From positions 4,092,001-4,156,000 of the forward strand of contig CP053418.1 in NCBI GenBank assembly GCA_013127575.1: DNA of 64,000 bases, given 5' to 3'. The notes under the pieces are model-generated. The model was not told the origin of the DNA. It made no database searches and saw only the letters and a list, made by a program, of their open reading frames with translations. The stretch comes from Ramlibacter terrae (GTDB lineage Bacteria > Pseudomonadota > Gammaproteobacteria > Burkholderiales > Burkholderiaceae_C). The translations under genes and the position numbers were made by a program. Shown here piece after piece: positions 43,823-53,689 of this stretch (positions are counted from its first letter, which is position 1; the number at the start of each line of letters is the position of its first letter).

Positions 43823-44871
43823 TCAGGCTGCCGGTTGCGCCTTGTACCAGGCGATGTAGCGCCGCACGCCTTCCTGCATGTCGACCAGCGGCTCCCATTG
43901 CAGCTCGCGCCCGGCTTTCGCGCGGCTGAAGTTCAGGTGCGGGACGGCAGAGGAGCGCACCGCGCGAGTGTCTTCCTTGTATTGGGGACGCAACGACGTC
44001 TTGCCGGTTTCTGGAGCACGAGTTCGACCACGCGCGTCAGCGTCGTATCCACCCCGGTCGCGATGTTCAGGACGTGCCCGTGCGAGGCCCCCGCCATTGC
44101 CATGAGACAGCCGCGCGCCACGTCCGTCACGTAGATGTAGTCATGGACTTCGCTGCCATCGCCGACGATCACGGGAGGCTCGTCCTTCAGCACGCTTTGC
44201 AGCGTCTGCGCGATGAACAAGGCGTTCACCGCGCGCGCATGCTGGCGTTCGCCGTACACCGAGGAAAAGCGCAGTGCGTTGAACTGCAGCCCGTGGGCGC
44301 GCGCGTACTGTGCGCAGAGCGCTTCGCCGAGCAGCTTGCTGGTGCCGTACATCTGAGATGGCGCGGGCAGGCCGTGGGCGGTGAAAGGCGTCTCTTCAGT
44401 GATCTGCGCCGCCGTGCTGTTGCCGTACGCGGACACGGAGGACGACAGGACGATGCGCCGCACACCGGCCGCCTTGCATGCATCCAGCGTGTTCACCAGG
44501 CCGATCACGTTGACTGACAGCCCGAGGTGGGGATTGTTCGCCATCGGCAGCGTCAGGAACCCCGCCAAAGCAAAGACCCCGGTCACCCCGTTGAACGCCC
44601 GGGCCAAGTCGTCGGTCGAAAGGACGTCTCCCTTGATCAGCTCGACGCGGTCATCGCCTCCGAGATGCGCGATGTTGTCGCGGGAGCCGAGCGAGAAGTT
44701 GTCGAACAGTCGCACCTTGCCCGCGCCGGCTTGCAGGAGCTGGTCGGCGATGTGGGAGCCGATCAGGCTGGCGCCGCCGGTGATCAGCCAGGTCTTGCCG
44801 CGGATCTCGGCCTGCATGGAATCGGGGAGGGTTGCGGTCATGTTCGGTGTTGCGTGGGGTTGGGTCGTCAT
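43823..44871 (-). CDS. NAD-dependent epimerase/dehydratase (extended SDR), frameshifted
   Basis: This extended SDR of about 350 residues is related to UDP-glucose 4-epimerase. The coenzyme motif is ITGGASLIGSHIADQL; the catalytic set is SSSVSAYG with YGTSKLLGE, and FSSVYGERQHARAVNALFI is typical. The start overlaps the Bug stop (ATGA). One break near 44010 leads to the tail RYIAWYKAQPAA and the stop at 43823. Within a CoA-catabolic operon it more likely acts as a dehydrogenase or epimerase on an acid than on a nucleotide sugar. Confidence 0.85.
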
Positions 44872-45826
44872 TCGGGTTCGATGCGCGCGGCCTTGATCAA
44901 CTCGGACCACTTGGCGATTTCGCTCTCGACATAGGCCTTGAGTTCGGCGCTGCCCGCCGGAAACGGGATCAGCCCGAAATTCTCGATGCGTTTCTGAACC
45001 GCGGGATCGGCCAGCGCAGCCTGCAGGTGCTGCGACAGCACGCTGACGACCGCATCGGGCGTCCCCGCCGGCGCGAACAAGGCGTACCACCCCAGCAGCT
45101 GAAAGTTCGGGATCGTGTTCCCCAGCGGCGGCACGCCGGGTAGGGCCGGCGTCTCACGCGGGGAGGTCACTGCCGGGGCGCGCATTTTCCCGGACTTGAT
45201 GTGCGGCAGGACGCTGGCCGGGTCGGCAATCGTGAAATCGATCTGCCCCCGAGCATGTCGACGACGATCTGGGGCACGCCCTTGTACGGAACGGCGGTGC
45301 TGTCGAACTTCGCATGCCGCACCAGCGCCGAGGCCGCGACCTGGTTGGCTGAATTGGCATAGCCCCACGCGAGTGGCTTCGGGTTCTTCTTCAGCCCGTG
45401 GTCGATCAGTTCCTGCACGGACTGGACGGGCAGGTCTGCACGGACGACCAGTGCGAACACGACTGCGCCGACGCGGCCGATCGGCGCGAAATCCTTGTTG
45501 GGGTCGTAGGACAGCTTCTTGAACAGGCTCGGGGCTGCTGCCTGCGACGTGCTGGTGCCGAAGAAGAGCGTGTAGCCGTCGGGCTTCGCGCGGGCCACCT
45601 CAGCGGCGCCCAGCGTGGCCAACGCGCCCGGCTTGTTGTCCACCACGATCGACTGGTCGAGGCGCTTCGCCAGCAACTGGGCGACCTCCCGGCCGAGGGT
45701 GTCTGTCGACGAGCCGGGAGGAAACGGCACCACCATCCGGATCGGCCGTTCCGGATACGAGCGTGCCGCCGCCTTGAAGGCGGGAAGAAGGGCCGCCGTG
45801 GCGGCGAGTACGTGTCGTCTCTTCAT
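44868..45826 (-). CDS. Bug-family binding protein, frameshifted
   Basis: This Bug/TctC protein has about 319 residues and a leader MKRRHVLAATAALLPAFKAA. Family blocks are YPERPIRMVVPFPPGSS, IVVDNKPGALATLG and KPDGYTLFFG, plus FTIADPASVLPHIKSGKMRA in the second lobe. One break lies near 45252. It is placed inside the thiolase-epimerase-ALDH-prpB operon, so it probably captures that pathway's substrate. Confidence 0.9.
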
Positions 45827-45849
45827 GGAATGATCGTTGGTTCTTAGGG

Positions 45850-47010
45850 TCAGGCGGTGAGCGCGTCGCCGGTCACCAGGATGTTGGTGCTCTGGGCGGA
45901 GAACACGCCGCCGCTTCCCTGGCAGACGCAGGTGCTGGCGCCGGCCACCGGCGGTCGCCAGCCTCGCCGCGCAGCTGGCGGCTGCCTTCGACCAGCGTGA
46001 AGAGGCCGTACATGCCGGGGTGGGCGAACGAAAGGCCGCCCCCATTGGTGTTGACGGGAAGGCTGCCGCCCGGGGCGATGTTGCCGTCGGACACGAAGCG
46101 CCCGCCCTCGCCCTTCGGACAGAACCCGAGGTCTTCGAGCAGCATGATGGTGCTGATCGTGAAGGCGTCATAGAGCTGCACGACGTCCATGTCGGAAGGG
46201 CCCATTCCTGCCATCTCGAAGGCGCGCCGGCTCGAGGCGGTGGCGGCGGTGCTGCAGACATCGACCATGGCGCTGACCTGCTTGTGCCAATGCTCGGAGG
46301 CGCAGCCGGCGAGGTACACCGGCGGCTTGGGAGAATCCCTTGCCTCCTCCGCCCGCACCATGACGATGGCAGCCGCGCCGTCCGTGACCAGGCAGCAGTC
46401 GTTGCGGCCCAAGGGGCTCGAAACCATGGGTGCGGCAAGCACGTCGTCCAGCGACAAGGGACCGCGCGCGAAGGCTTCCGGGTTGCGTTGCGCCCACTGG
46501 CGTGCCGAGACAGCCACGGCGGCGAGGTCCTCTCGCCGGGTGCCGTACTCATGCATGTGAGCGGGCGGCGGCAAGCGCATACGAGGTCACCGGGAAACGC
46601 GCTGCGTAGGGAGCCTCCGTCGCCGACCAGTTCGACGCCACAGCCGTCTGCAGCTTGCCCATGGCCGTTCGCTGATTGCTGGCGTAGACGATGAGGGCCA
46701 CGTTGCAGAGGCCGGCCTGCAGCGCCATCGCCGCTTGCTGGGAGTGGGCGGGGAACGAGGAACCACCCGGGCGGTTGTTGTCCGAGAAGGTGGGGCGAAG
46801 CCCGAGGTATTCACCGATCGCCAACGTGCTCAGGAACTCCGTCTGCAGCCCCGAGAACAGGCCGTCGACCCGCCGCAGGGGGATGCCGGCGTCACGGCAA
46901 GCGTCCAGCGCGACACGGGCCGCCATGTCCAGCGGATCCGGGCTGCCTGCGCCGTGCACAAAATCGGTGGCCACGCCGACGATGGCGGCTTCTGCCTTGC
47001 GCTTAGCCAT
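45850..47010 (-). CDS. Thiolase-like protein (SCP-x/Ltp2 type) lacking the usual nucleophile Cys, frameshifted
   Basis: This encodes about 386 residues. The N-terminal thiolase fold is seen in DPLDMAARVALDACRDAGIP and VDGLFSG. Where canonical thiolases carry the acyl-accepting Cys, the sequence reads RPGGSSFPAHSQQAAMALQA. The C-terminal signature GGGLSFAHPGMYGLFTLVEG with the preceding QLYDAFTIS is complete. Breaks lie near 46562 and 45957. The Cys-less arrangement is known from the retro-aldolase Ltp2, which needs a DUF35 partner; such a gene lies at 50448. It heads the minus operon, divergent from an AMP-forming ligase. Confidence 0.82.
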
Positions 47011-47060
47011 GGACACTGTCCCTTGTGCTCAGGCACTTCGCGTGCCATTTTCCAATCTTG

Positions 47061-47066
47061 GTATAC
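47061..47066. promoter_or_regulatory. GTATAC palindrome, site 3
   Basis: The context is CTTGGTATACATCGG in the gap between the divergent thiolase-like gene (start 47010) and the AMP-forming ligase (start 47132). It belongs to the GTATAC set in this region. Confidence 0.55.
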
Positions 47067-47131
47067 ATCGGCATTCCGTTGTCGACAGCGCGATGATAGA
47101 CTTCGCCATCCCCCACTGTCAAGGAACGTGA

Positions 47132-48697
47132 ATGAAGTCCAACGCTGGTGCGCGTTCGTTGCCGAATGAGGTCATCCAGGCCAGCAAGCCGAGGCTGGCG
47201 GCGTTCTTCGACCGCCGGTGCGGCTGGGCCCCGACCGCCCCGCCGTCGAGTCGCCGCGCCTGTCCATGACGTACGGTGAACTCCAGCAACGTGCCCTTCG
47301 CCTGCAGGCGCGTTTACAGCAGGCAGGCGTCCGCCGCGGCGACGCGGTCTGCATCCTCAGCGAGAACGACCCGGACTTTCTCACGCTCTCCATCGCCGCT
47401 CTGCGCATCGGCGCACCGGTCGCCACGCTGAACACGCGCTTGCTCGTTCCAGAGATCGCCCATTGCATCCGTCTCGTCGCGCCCAAGGTGATCTTCGCAT
47501 CCAAGCGGATGCAGGCACAGTTCAGGGGCTCGACCGGCACGGCGCGCAACTGGTTCCGTTTGGGGCCGGCACGACACTCGCTGCCGAACTGTCACGGTCC
47601 GACGCCGCCACGCCGGCGCCGGATGGTGAGGAGCCGGACCCGGAAGATATCCAGTTCGTGATCTACACCAGCGGCACCACAGGCCTTCCCAAGGGCGCGA
47701 TGATCAGCCAGCGCGCCATGCTCGCCCGTCTCATGGTGTACCTCATGGACTATGGAGTCGACGGCGCGGACACCTTCCTCGCCTGGTCGCCGCTTTGCCA
47801 CATGGCATCGGTGGAGCTGTCATTCGGCACGTTGCTCTGGGCGGCAAGGTCGTCGTCGTCGATGGCGCGGACATGGCGACGATCTGCGACCGGCTGGAGC
47901 AGGAGCCGATCAGCAACCTGATCTTTTTCCCGGGCATGGTGGAGCAGGCCATCGCATTCCTGCGCGAGCGGAAACCCAAGGTCCGGCGCATCAAGAAGTT
48001 CGGTGCCCTTGCCGACCTGTTCAACCCCAAGCACATTGCCGAACTCACCCGCTTGCTCGGCGTTCCGTACACGAACACGTTCGGCAGCACCGAAACCGGA
48101 ATGGCGCCCGCTTCGGCCGGGACGCTGGCGGCCGGCGTGGTGCCTGCCGACTTCGGCAAGTCCGACAGCGCGTTATGCGAGGTGCGCCTGTTCGCGGCGG
48201 ACGGACGGGAGGCCGCGACCGGCGAGATCGGGGAACTCGCCATGCGCGGGCCGACGCTTTTTAGCGGGTACTGGGGCGCAGCGGAGGCGACGCGGGCAGC
48301 GTTCGCAGGCGGCTGGTACCGCAGTGGCGACATGTTCCGGCGCCGAGCCGACGGTCGGCTGGACTACGTCGACCGGCTGAAGTACCTGATCAAGTCGGGT
48401 GGCGAGAACATCTATCCCGCCGAGATCGAAAGGGTGCTGGTTACCCATCCCGGGGTTGAGGAGGCGGTGGCCATACGCCGGCCGGACGCGAAGTGGGGCG
48501 AGGTGCCGGTGGCCGTGGTGGTCGCGCGTGGCGCAGCCCCTCCGGCGAGCGAACTGGAAGCGCTGTGCCGCGCTAACCTGGCGCCCTTCAAGTGCCCGAA
48601 ACAGATCTTCTTCGTCGGCCAGCAGCAGCTCCCCCGCAACACCACAGGCAAGGTGATGCGTGGTGAACTGGAGCAGTGGGTGCTGGCGCAGCCCTAG
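47132..48697 (+). CDS. AMP-forming acyl-CoA synthetase, frameshifted
   Basis: This class I adenylate-forming ligase has about 521 residues. The ATP loop is YTSGTTGLPKGAM; the later motifs are TFGSTETGM, WYRSGDMF, GGENIYPAEIE and the C-terminal Lys loop PRNTTGKVMRGEL. It activates a carboxylic acid through an acyl-AMP. Breaks lie near 47213, 47525 and 47845. An AAGGAA ribosome-binding site precedes the ATG. It probably activates the acid degraded by the divergent thiolase operon. Confidence 0.9.
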
Positions 48698-48704
48698 TGG
48701 CAGG

Positions 48705-49196
48705 TCACACCGCTGCCGGGCGCCGGCGGTACAGGATCGTGATGCGCATCTCCTGCACCGCTTCCCCGCGCTGGTTCACGAAGCTGCGGTCGAAGGTGAC
48801 GATGCCCGCATCCGGTCGGGACTTGCTTTCCTGCAGCGCCGCGACCAATGACTCCACGTGGATCGTGTCGCCATGCTTGACCGGAAGCTTCATTCGCCAA
48901 TTGTCGATGCCCATGAGCGCCAGCAAGGTCCCGTCGTTGATGCCGGACGCGTAGTTGAGCCCCGCGGCGACTGCGAACACCAGGGGCCCGTGCGCGATCG
49001 GCTCGCCGAACGGGGTCTGCCGCGCGTACTCGTGGTTGGTGTGCACGTCGTTGAAGTCGCCGCTCAGGCAAGCGAAGTTCACAATGTCGGTCGAAGTGAT
49101 GGTGCGCCTTCCGGTGCGCAGGACTTCGCCAACGGTGAAGTCCTCAAAGTACCGGCCGCGCGGCGCAGCGGGCTGGTGTCCCGCGGGGGCCGTCAT
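48705..49196 (-). CDS. MaoC-like (hot-dog) enoyl-CoA hydratase
   Basis: This intact 163-residue single hot-dog-domain hydratase has the Asp/His catalytic pair in LSGDFNDVHTNHEYA and FGEPIAHGPLVFAVAAGL. MaoC enzymes hydrate trans-2-enoyl-CoA to 3-hydroxyacyl-CoA. Its start overlaps the acyl-CoA dehydrogenase stop (ATGA), giving a dehydrogenation-hydration pair. It is convergent with the AMP-forming ligase, separated by seven bases. Confidence 0.9.
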   Translation of the reverse strand: MTAPAGHQPAAPRGRYFEDFTVGEVLRTGRRTITSTDIVNFACLSGDFNDVHTNHEYARQTPFGEPIAHGPLVFAVAAGLNYASGINDGTLLALMGIDNWRMKLPVKHGDTIHVESLVAALQESKSRPDAGIVTFDRSFVNQRGEAVQEMRITILYRRRPAAV

Positions 49197-50353
49197 GCGA
49201 GCCCCATGAGCTTGGCCATGATATTGCGCTGGATTTCGTTGCTGCCGCCACCGATAGGTCCCAGCACGGAATCGCGAAACAGTCGCTGCATGTCGTGCTC
49301 CATGGAATAGCCGGCGCCGCCCATTACCTGCATGCCGATGTTGGCACATTCGAAATCACAGTCGGTCGCCACGATCTTGGCGATCGCGGTCTCCATCCGC
49401 GAGTCGACACCTGCATCCAGCATCTCCGCCGTGCGATAGGTCACGAGTCGCGCGAGCTCCGCCTTGATGCGCATGTCCGCCAGCTTGTGCTGGATCACCC
49501 GGTGGCTGCTGATCGGAACGCCGAACTGCACGCGGTCCATGGCATATGTCTGCGCGATATCGATGGCGTGCTGCGCATTGCCCGCACCGCACGCGGCGAT
49601 GGCCATGCGCTCCGAGGTTCAACCCGCGCATCAACGTCTTCCAGCCCCGGTTCTCCTCGCCGATCAGGTTCTCGACCGGGACGCGGACCTCGTCGAAGTA
49701 GATCTGGTTGGTATGGGTCGTGTGCCGGCCCATCGTCTTGATCGGCAGCATCGAGACGCCCTTGGCCTTGGCGTCGACCGGGGAAGATGCTGAAGCCGTT
49801 GTGGACCGGCTCGGCCTTCGGATTGGTCTTTGCCACCACGACGAGGTAATCCGCCATGTGCGCGGAGGTGATGAACCACTTCTGCCCGCTTAAGACGTAG
49901 TCGCCGCCTTGACGGACCGCATGCGTCTTGATGGAGGCCACATCCGAGCCGGTTTGCGGCTCCGTCAGGGCGAAGGCGATGTAGATCTTGCCCCGGATCA
50001 TCGGCATCATGTAATCGCGCTTGAGCTGCTCGGAGCCGTTGTGCAGCAACTGCAGGCCGGCGTAGATCGCGCTCGTCATGTACGTCGTGCCCAGGCAGGC
50101 GTAGTGGTACGACAGGGTCTCGAGCAGGATCGCGAGGTCCTTGTAGGAGCCGTCGAGCCCGCCGTATTCCTCCGGGTAAATCAGGCCGAGCCAGCCATCG
50201 CGCGCCATGGCGTTGTATGCCTCAGTGGGCCATCCGTCCTCCTCGTCCATCTTCCGGATCTTCTCCGGGGGCAGTTCAGCCGGGCGAGCCTGAGAAGGGA
50301 TTCGCGCATCATCTTCTGCTCGGGGTGAACCCGAAGTCGGTCAGCATCGGCAT
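49193..50353 (-). CDS. Acyl-CoA dehydrogenase, frameshifted
   Basis: This FAD-dependent acyl-CoA dehydrogenase has about 387 residues. FAD- and substrate-binding segments are FALTEPQTGSDVASIKT and KWFITSAHMADYLVVV; the C-terminal signature is QVMGGAGYSMEHDMQRLFRD. The start ATG at 50353 gives MPMLTDFGFTP. Breaks lie near 50325, 50285, 49785 and 49620. It forms an operon with the MaoC gene and is divergent from the DUF35 gene across a GTATAC site. Electrons probably pass to the ETF at 51996-53686. Confidence 0.9.
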
Positions 50354-50406
50354 TGGTTTCTCCAAATCAGCGTATGGCGCATTCTAAAATACAAGTGAAT
50401 GCGGCG

Positions 50407-50412
50407 GTATAC
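50407..50412. promoter_or_regulatory. GTATAC palindrome, site 4
   Basis: The context is GCGGTATACTCTC between the divergent acyl-CoA dehydrogenase (start 50353) and the DUF35 gene (start 50448), 36 bases upstream of the latter. It belongs to the GTATAC set. Confidence 0.55.
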
Positions 50413-50447
50413 TCTCTCTGTTTTTGTTCCTGCAAGGCGGAGGCGCG

Positions 50448-50840
50448 ATGGATGGCGAACAGCACGATGCGGGGCCGATGGTCCAGTGGCGGGACTACCT
50501 GCGGGCGGGCCGACTCATGCTGCAGCGATGCGCCGACTGCGCGCGGTACCTCTTCTACCCCCGGGTCTTGTGCCCGCATTGTTCGGGCGTCGCCCTGACA
50601 CGGGAACCCGCCAATGGCAGCGGCATCGTCTATTCCACCAGCACCGTTGCGCGCCGCGCTGAACAGGGAGGCGACTACAACGTCTCGCTCGTCGATCTCG
50701 ACGAAGGTGTTCGGATGATGACTCGCGTGGATGGCATCCCTTCGAAGGACGTCCGCATCGGGATGCGGGTGCGTGCCGGGATCGTGCAGGAAGGTGCCGA
50801 GCACCTGCTGGTTTTCCGTCCCGCTCAAGAAGGCATGTGA
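50448..50840 (+). CDS. DUF35 OB-fold protein with zinc ribbon
   Basis: This intact 130-residue protein has an N-terminal rubredoxin-like zinc ribbon with Cys28, Cys31, Cys42 and Cys45 (CADC and CPHC knuckles) and an OB-fold tail. DUF35 proteins bind thiolase-like enzymes and are required by Ltp2-type aldolases. The likely partner is the thiolase-like protein at 45850-47010. The ATG follows a GGCGGAGG site. Its end overlaps the convergent PrpF-like gene by 16 bases. Confidence 0.88.
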   Translation: MDGEQHDAGPMVQWRDYLRAGRLMLQRCADCARYLFYPRVLCPHCSGVALTREPANGSGIVYSTSTVARRAEQGGDYNVSLVDLDEGVRMMTRVDGIPSKDVRIGMRVRAGIVQEGAEHLLVFRPAQEGM

Positions 50841-51976
50841 ACGAAGCCGTCCATCAGCACGCGGGCCGACCGGCTGAGGCGCACCGACGCTACACGCCAC
50901 GTGCCGGATTCCCGGGCAGCGCGCGCCGCGACCGTCGTCGTGCCGGAAGGGTGGCCGAAAGTCAGCCCCGCTTCCTGCATGGGACCTGCGAGTTCGTGGA
51001 CGACCGTGCCGGGAACCGCCGCTGCCGCGGCAATCCCCACGGCGCCCGTGCCGGTCATCGCATGGTGGAGCCGTCCCATCGAAAAAATGCGCGCCAGGAC
51101 GTCGATGCTGCCCGCTTCCACCCCGCGTCCGTCTGCCGCTCGGTAGCTGGCCGGTGCAGCGAAGAACGCCAGCTTGGGCGTGGCCGGGCGATCGCGTGTC
51201 GCCGCCTCGCTCGTGGGAGCCAGCCCCATGGCCACCGCGGCAGCCGCGCGCACTGCTTCCGCTTTCGAGAGCAGCGCCGGATCGGAATTCACGTCTTCGC
51301 GCATTTCCCTGCCCGACAGTCCCAAGGCGCCCGCGTGCACGAACACTGCGGGATTGCCGGCGTTGATCAAGGTTGCCCGCACCGGGCCCGGGCCCGGAAC
51401 ATGGATCTGGTCGACCACGTTGCCCGTGGGAAAGAGAACGCCCTCCCCCCATCGCCGCCCGGGTCGGCGAATTCGAGCTCCACCGGCGATCCCGGGAACG
51501 CGACACCGTCCAGGACGAAGTCACCGGTTTCGACCACCACGGCCGCTTGCCATCTGCACCGTCGCGACGATGGTTTTCGAGATGTTCGCCTGCCAGATAC
51601 GCACACGGGCCGGGCCATCGTGCTGCACGTCGACCAGTCCGCGCGCGATTGCGAACGGGGCCACGGCCGCGCTCAGGTTTCCGCAGTTTCCCGACCAGTC
51701 GATCACGGGTTCCCCGATCGCGACCGCGCCGAACAGGTAGTCCACGTCGTGGCCGGGCCGGGCCGAGCGTGAAATCAGCACGACTTTGCTGGTGCTGGAG
51801 GTGCCGCCGCCCATGCCGTCGATGTGGGCGCCGTAGGGGTCGGGGCTGCCGATGACGCGCAGCAACAGGCGGTCCCGCTCGGGCCCGGCGGGCGGAACGT
51901 CGCCTGCGGGGAAGAAAACGCCCTTGCTCGTTCCGCCTCGCATGTAGGTGGCAGGGAGGCGAAGGGCGCTTTTCAT
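50825..51976 (-). CDS. prpF: PrpF-family aconitate/methylaconitate isomerase, frameshifted
   Basis: This protein of about 384 residues belongs to the PrpF family. The family N-terminal signature is [15 protein letters not shown], followed by [22 protein letters not shown] and the [17 protein letters not shown] segment with the catalytic Cys. The second half has [19 protein letters not shown]. PrpF isomerises 2-methylaconitate; relatives isomerise aconitate or oxalomesaconate. Breaks lie near 51555 and 51435. It is last in the TcuA-etfB-etfA operon, 19 bases after etfA. Confidence 0.88.
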
Positions 51977-51995
51977 GGTGCAAGCCCCGTTGTTG

Positions 51996-52926
51996 TCACA
52001 AGGCCTTCTCGAGCTGGGGCAGGATCTCGAAGAGGTCTCCGACGATACCGTGGTCGGCAACCTGGAAGATGGGCGCTTCCGGGTCCTTGTTGATCGCCAC
52101 GATCACGCGCGAATCCTTCATGCCTGCAAGATGCTGTACGGCGCCGGAGATGCCGACCGCAACGTACAGGTCCGGAGCGATGATCTTGCCCGTCTGGCCG
52201 ACTGGCTGTCCGCGGGCGCATACCCCGCGTCGACTGCGGCGCGCGAGGCGCCGATGGCGGCTCCGAGCTTGCGCGCGGTAGGTTCCAGCAAGGCAAACTG
52301 CGCCTGCGAGCCCATGCCGCGGCCGCCGGAGATCACCGTACGAGCATCCGCGAGTTCGATGGCAGTTGACCGGACTCCGTCCGCGAGACGAGTACCGCCA
52401 CGGACGCACCGGCGGCAGCCGTTTCGATCGTGCGCAGGGATGCGCGCTCGCTGCCGACTTCAGCGGCGCCAAATGCGCTCACCCGCACGGTGACCACCTT
52501 GACGGCATCGGAGGACCGGAACGTCACCGGGCGCTCCCGGCATACGTTGGGCGGGCAAACAATCGGGGCCATCCACGCGAACCACGTCGGACAGTTGCAT
52601 GACGTCTAGCAGAGCCGCCACCCTCGGCAACACGCCCTTGCCGTAAGGCGTGGCGGCTGCGAAGAGATGGCTGGCCTTCGTCTGGCGGGCTGCATCGGCG
52701 ATGACACGTGCATCTGTTTCGGCCATGCAGGCAGCGGCGCCCCTTCGGCAATGACGACCACTTCCAGCACGCCCTTGACCCGCCGAGCCTGATCGATGGC
52801 ATCTTCGGCTGCATCGCCGATGAGCGCTAACGTGACGGGCCCGAGCGTCGTCGCCGCCGCAATTGCGTGCAACGCGCTCTTGCGCAGTTCGCCGGCGGCA
52901 TGTTCGCAGAGAACGAGGATGGTCAT
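51996..52926 (-). CDS. etfA: Electron transfer flavoprotein alpha subunit, frameshifted
   Basis: This ETF alpha subunit has about 310 residues. The N-terminus is [19 protein letters not shown]. The FAD domain is seen as [30 protein letters not shown] and [20 protein letters not shown]. At least four breaks occur (near 52738, 52560, 52370 and 52195). The start overlaps the etfB stop (ATGA). With EtfB it carries electrons from flavoprotein dehydrogenases to ETF-quinone oxidoreductase. Confidence 0.92.
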
Positions 52927-53686
52927 GCGGCGGCTCCCACGATCTTCTTGCTGCGCAATGCTTCCACCAGCGCAGCGGCATCCGGATGAAGCTGCACCCG
53001 CCGTTGCTGGTCCGTGCTCGCGACCGACAACACAGTCAGGCGATTTGCCAGCCGCGCTTCTGGAACCAACTCCGCGACCGGAATGACCTCCATCGGCTTG
53101 CGGCGGGCGGCCATGGTGTTCGGCAGCGTTGCATAGCGGGGATCCGCCAGCCGCAGGTCCGCCGTGACCACCGCGGGCATGGGCATGGACAGCACCTCAG
53201 CGCCTTGTTCCACGTCCCGCGTCACGGTGAGGCTTCCGTCCTCGATCGCGAGCGCGGAGGCGAAGGTGGCTTGCGGCCAGTCCAGCATGGCGGCCAACAT
53301 GGGGCCGCACTGCGCGGCGTCGGCATCGACCGACTGCTTTCCCATCAGAACCAGTTGCGGTTGTTCCCGGCGCACTACCTCGGCCAGCACGTGCGCCACC
53401 GCCGGGGTTCCAGCGGCCGTGCGCACTCCACCAGCACCGCACGGTCCGCGCCCATTGCCAGGCCCATGCGCAGCGTGTCCTTGGCTGCTGCAGGCCCTAC
53501 GCTGACGAGCACCACCTCGCTCGCCTTGCCGGCCTCTTTCAGGCGCACGCCCTGCTCCACCGCGACCTCGTCGAACGGATTGATGGCCGTCTTCAGGTCC
53601 TTGGTGTCGAAGTCGCTGCCGTCGCTGCGGATCCGCACGCGCACGTTCGGGTCGACCACCCGCTTGATCGCCACGAGGACTTTCAC
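52923..53686 (-). CDS. etfB: Electron transfer flavoprotein beta subunit, frameshifted
   Basis: This ETF beta subunit has about 254 residues. It starts MKVLVAIKRVVDPNVRVRI and has the AMP-binding family region INPFDEVAVEQGVRLKEAG, then KQSVDADAAQCGPMLAAML and VVTADLRLADPRYATLPN. One break lies near 53410. It lies three bases after the TcuA-like stop, so the ETF is probably dedicated to that dehydrogenase and to the local acyl-CoA dehydrogenases. Confidence 0.93.
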
Positions 53687-53689
53687 CGG

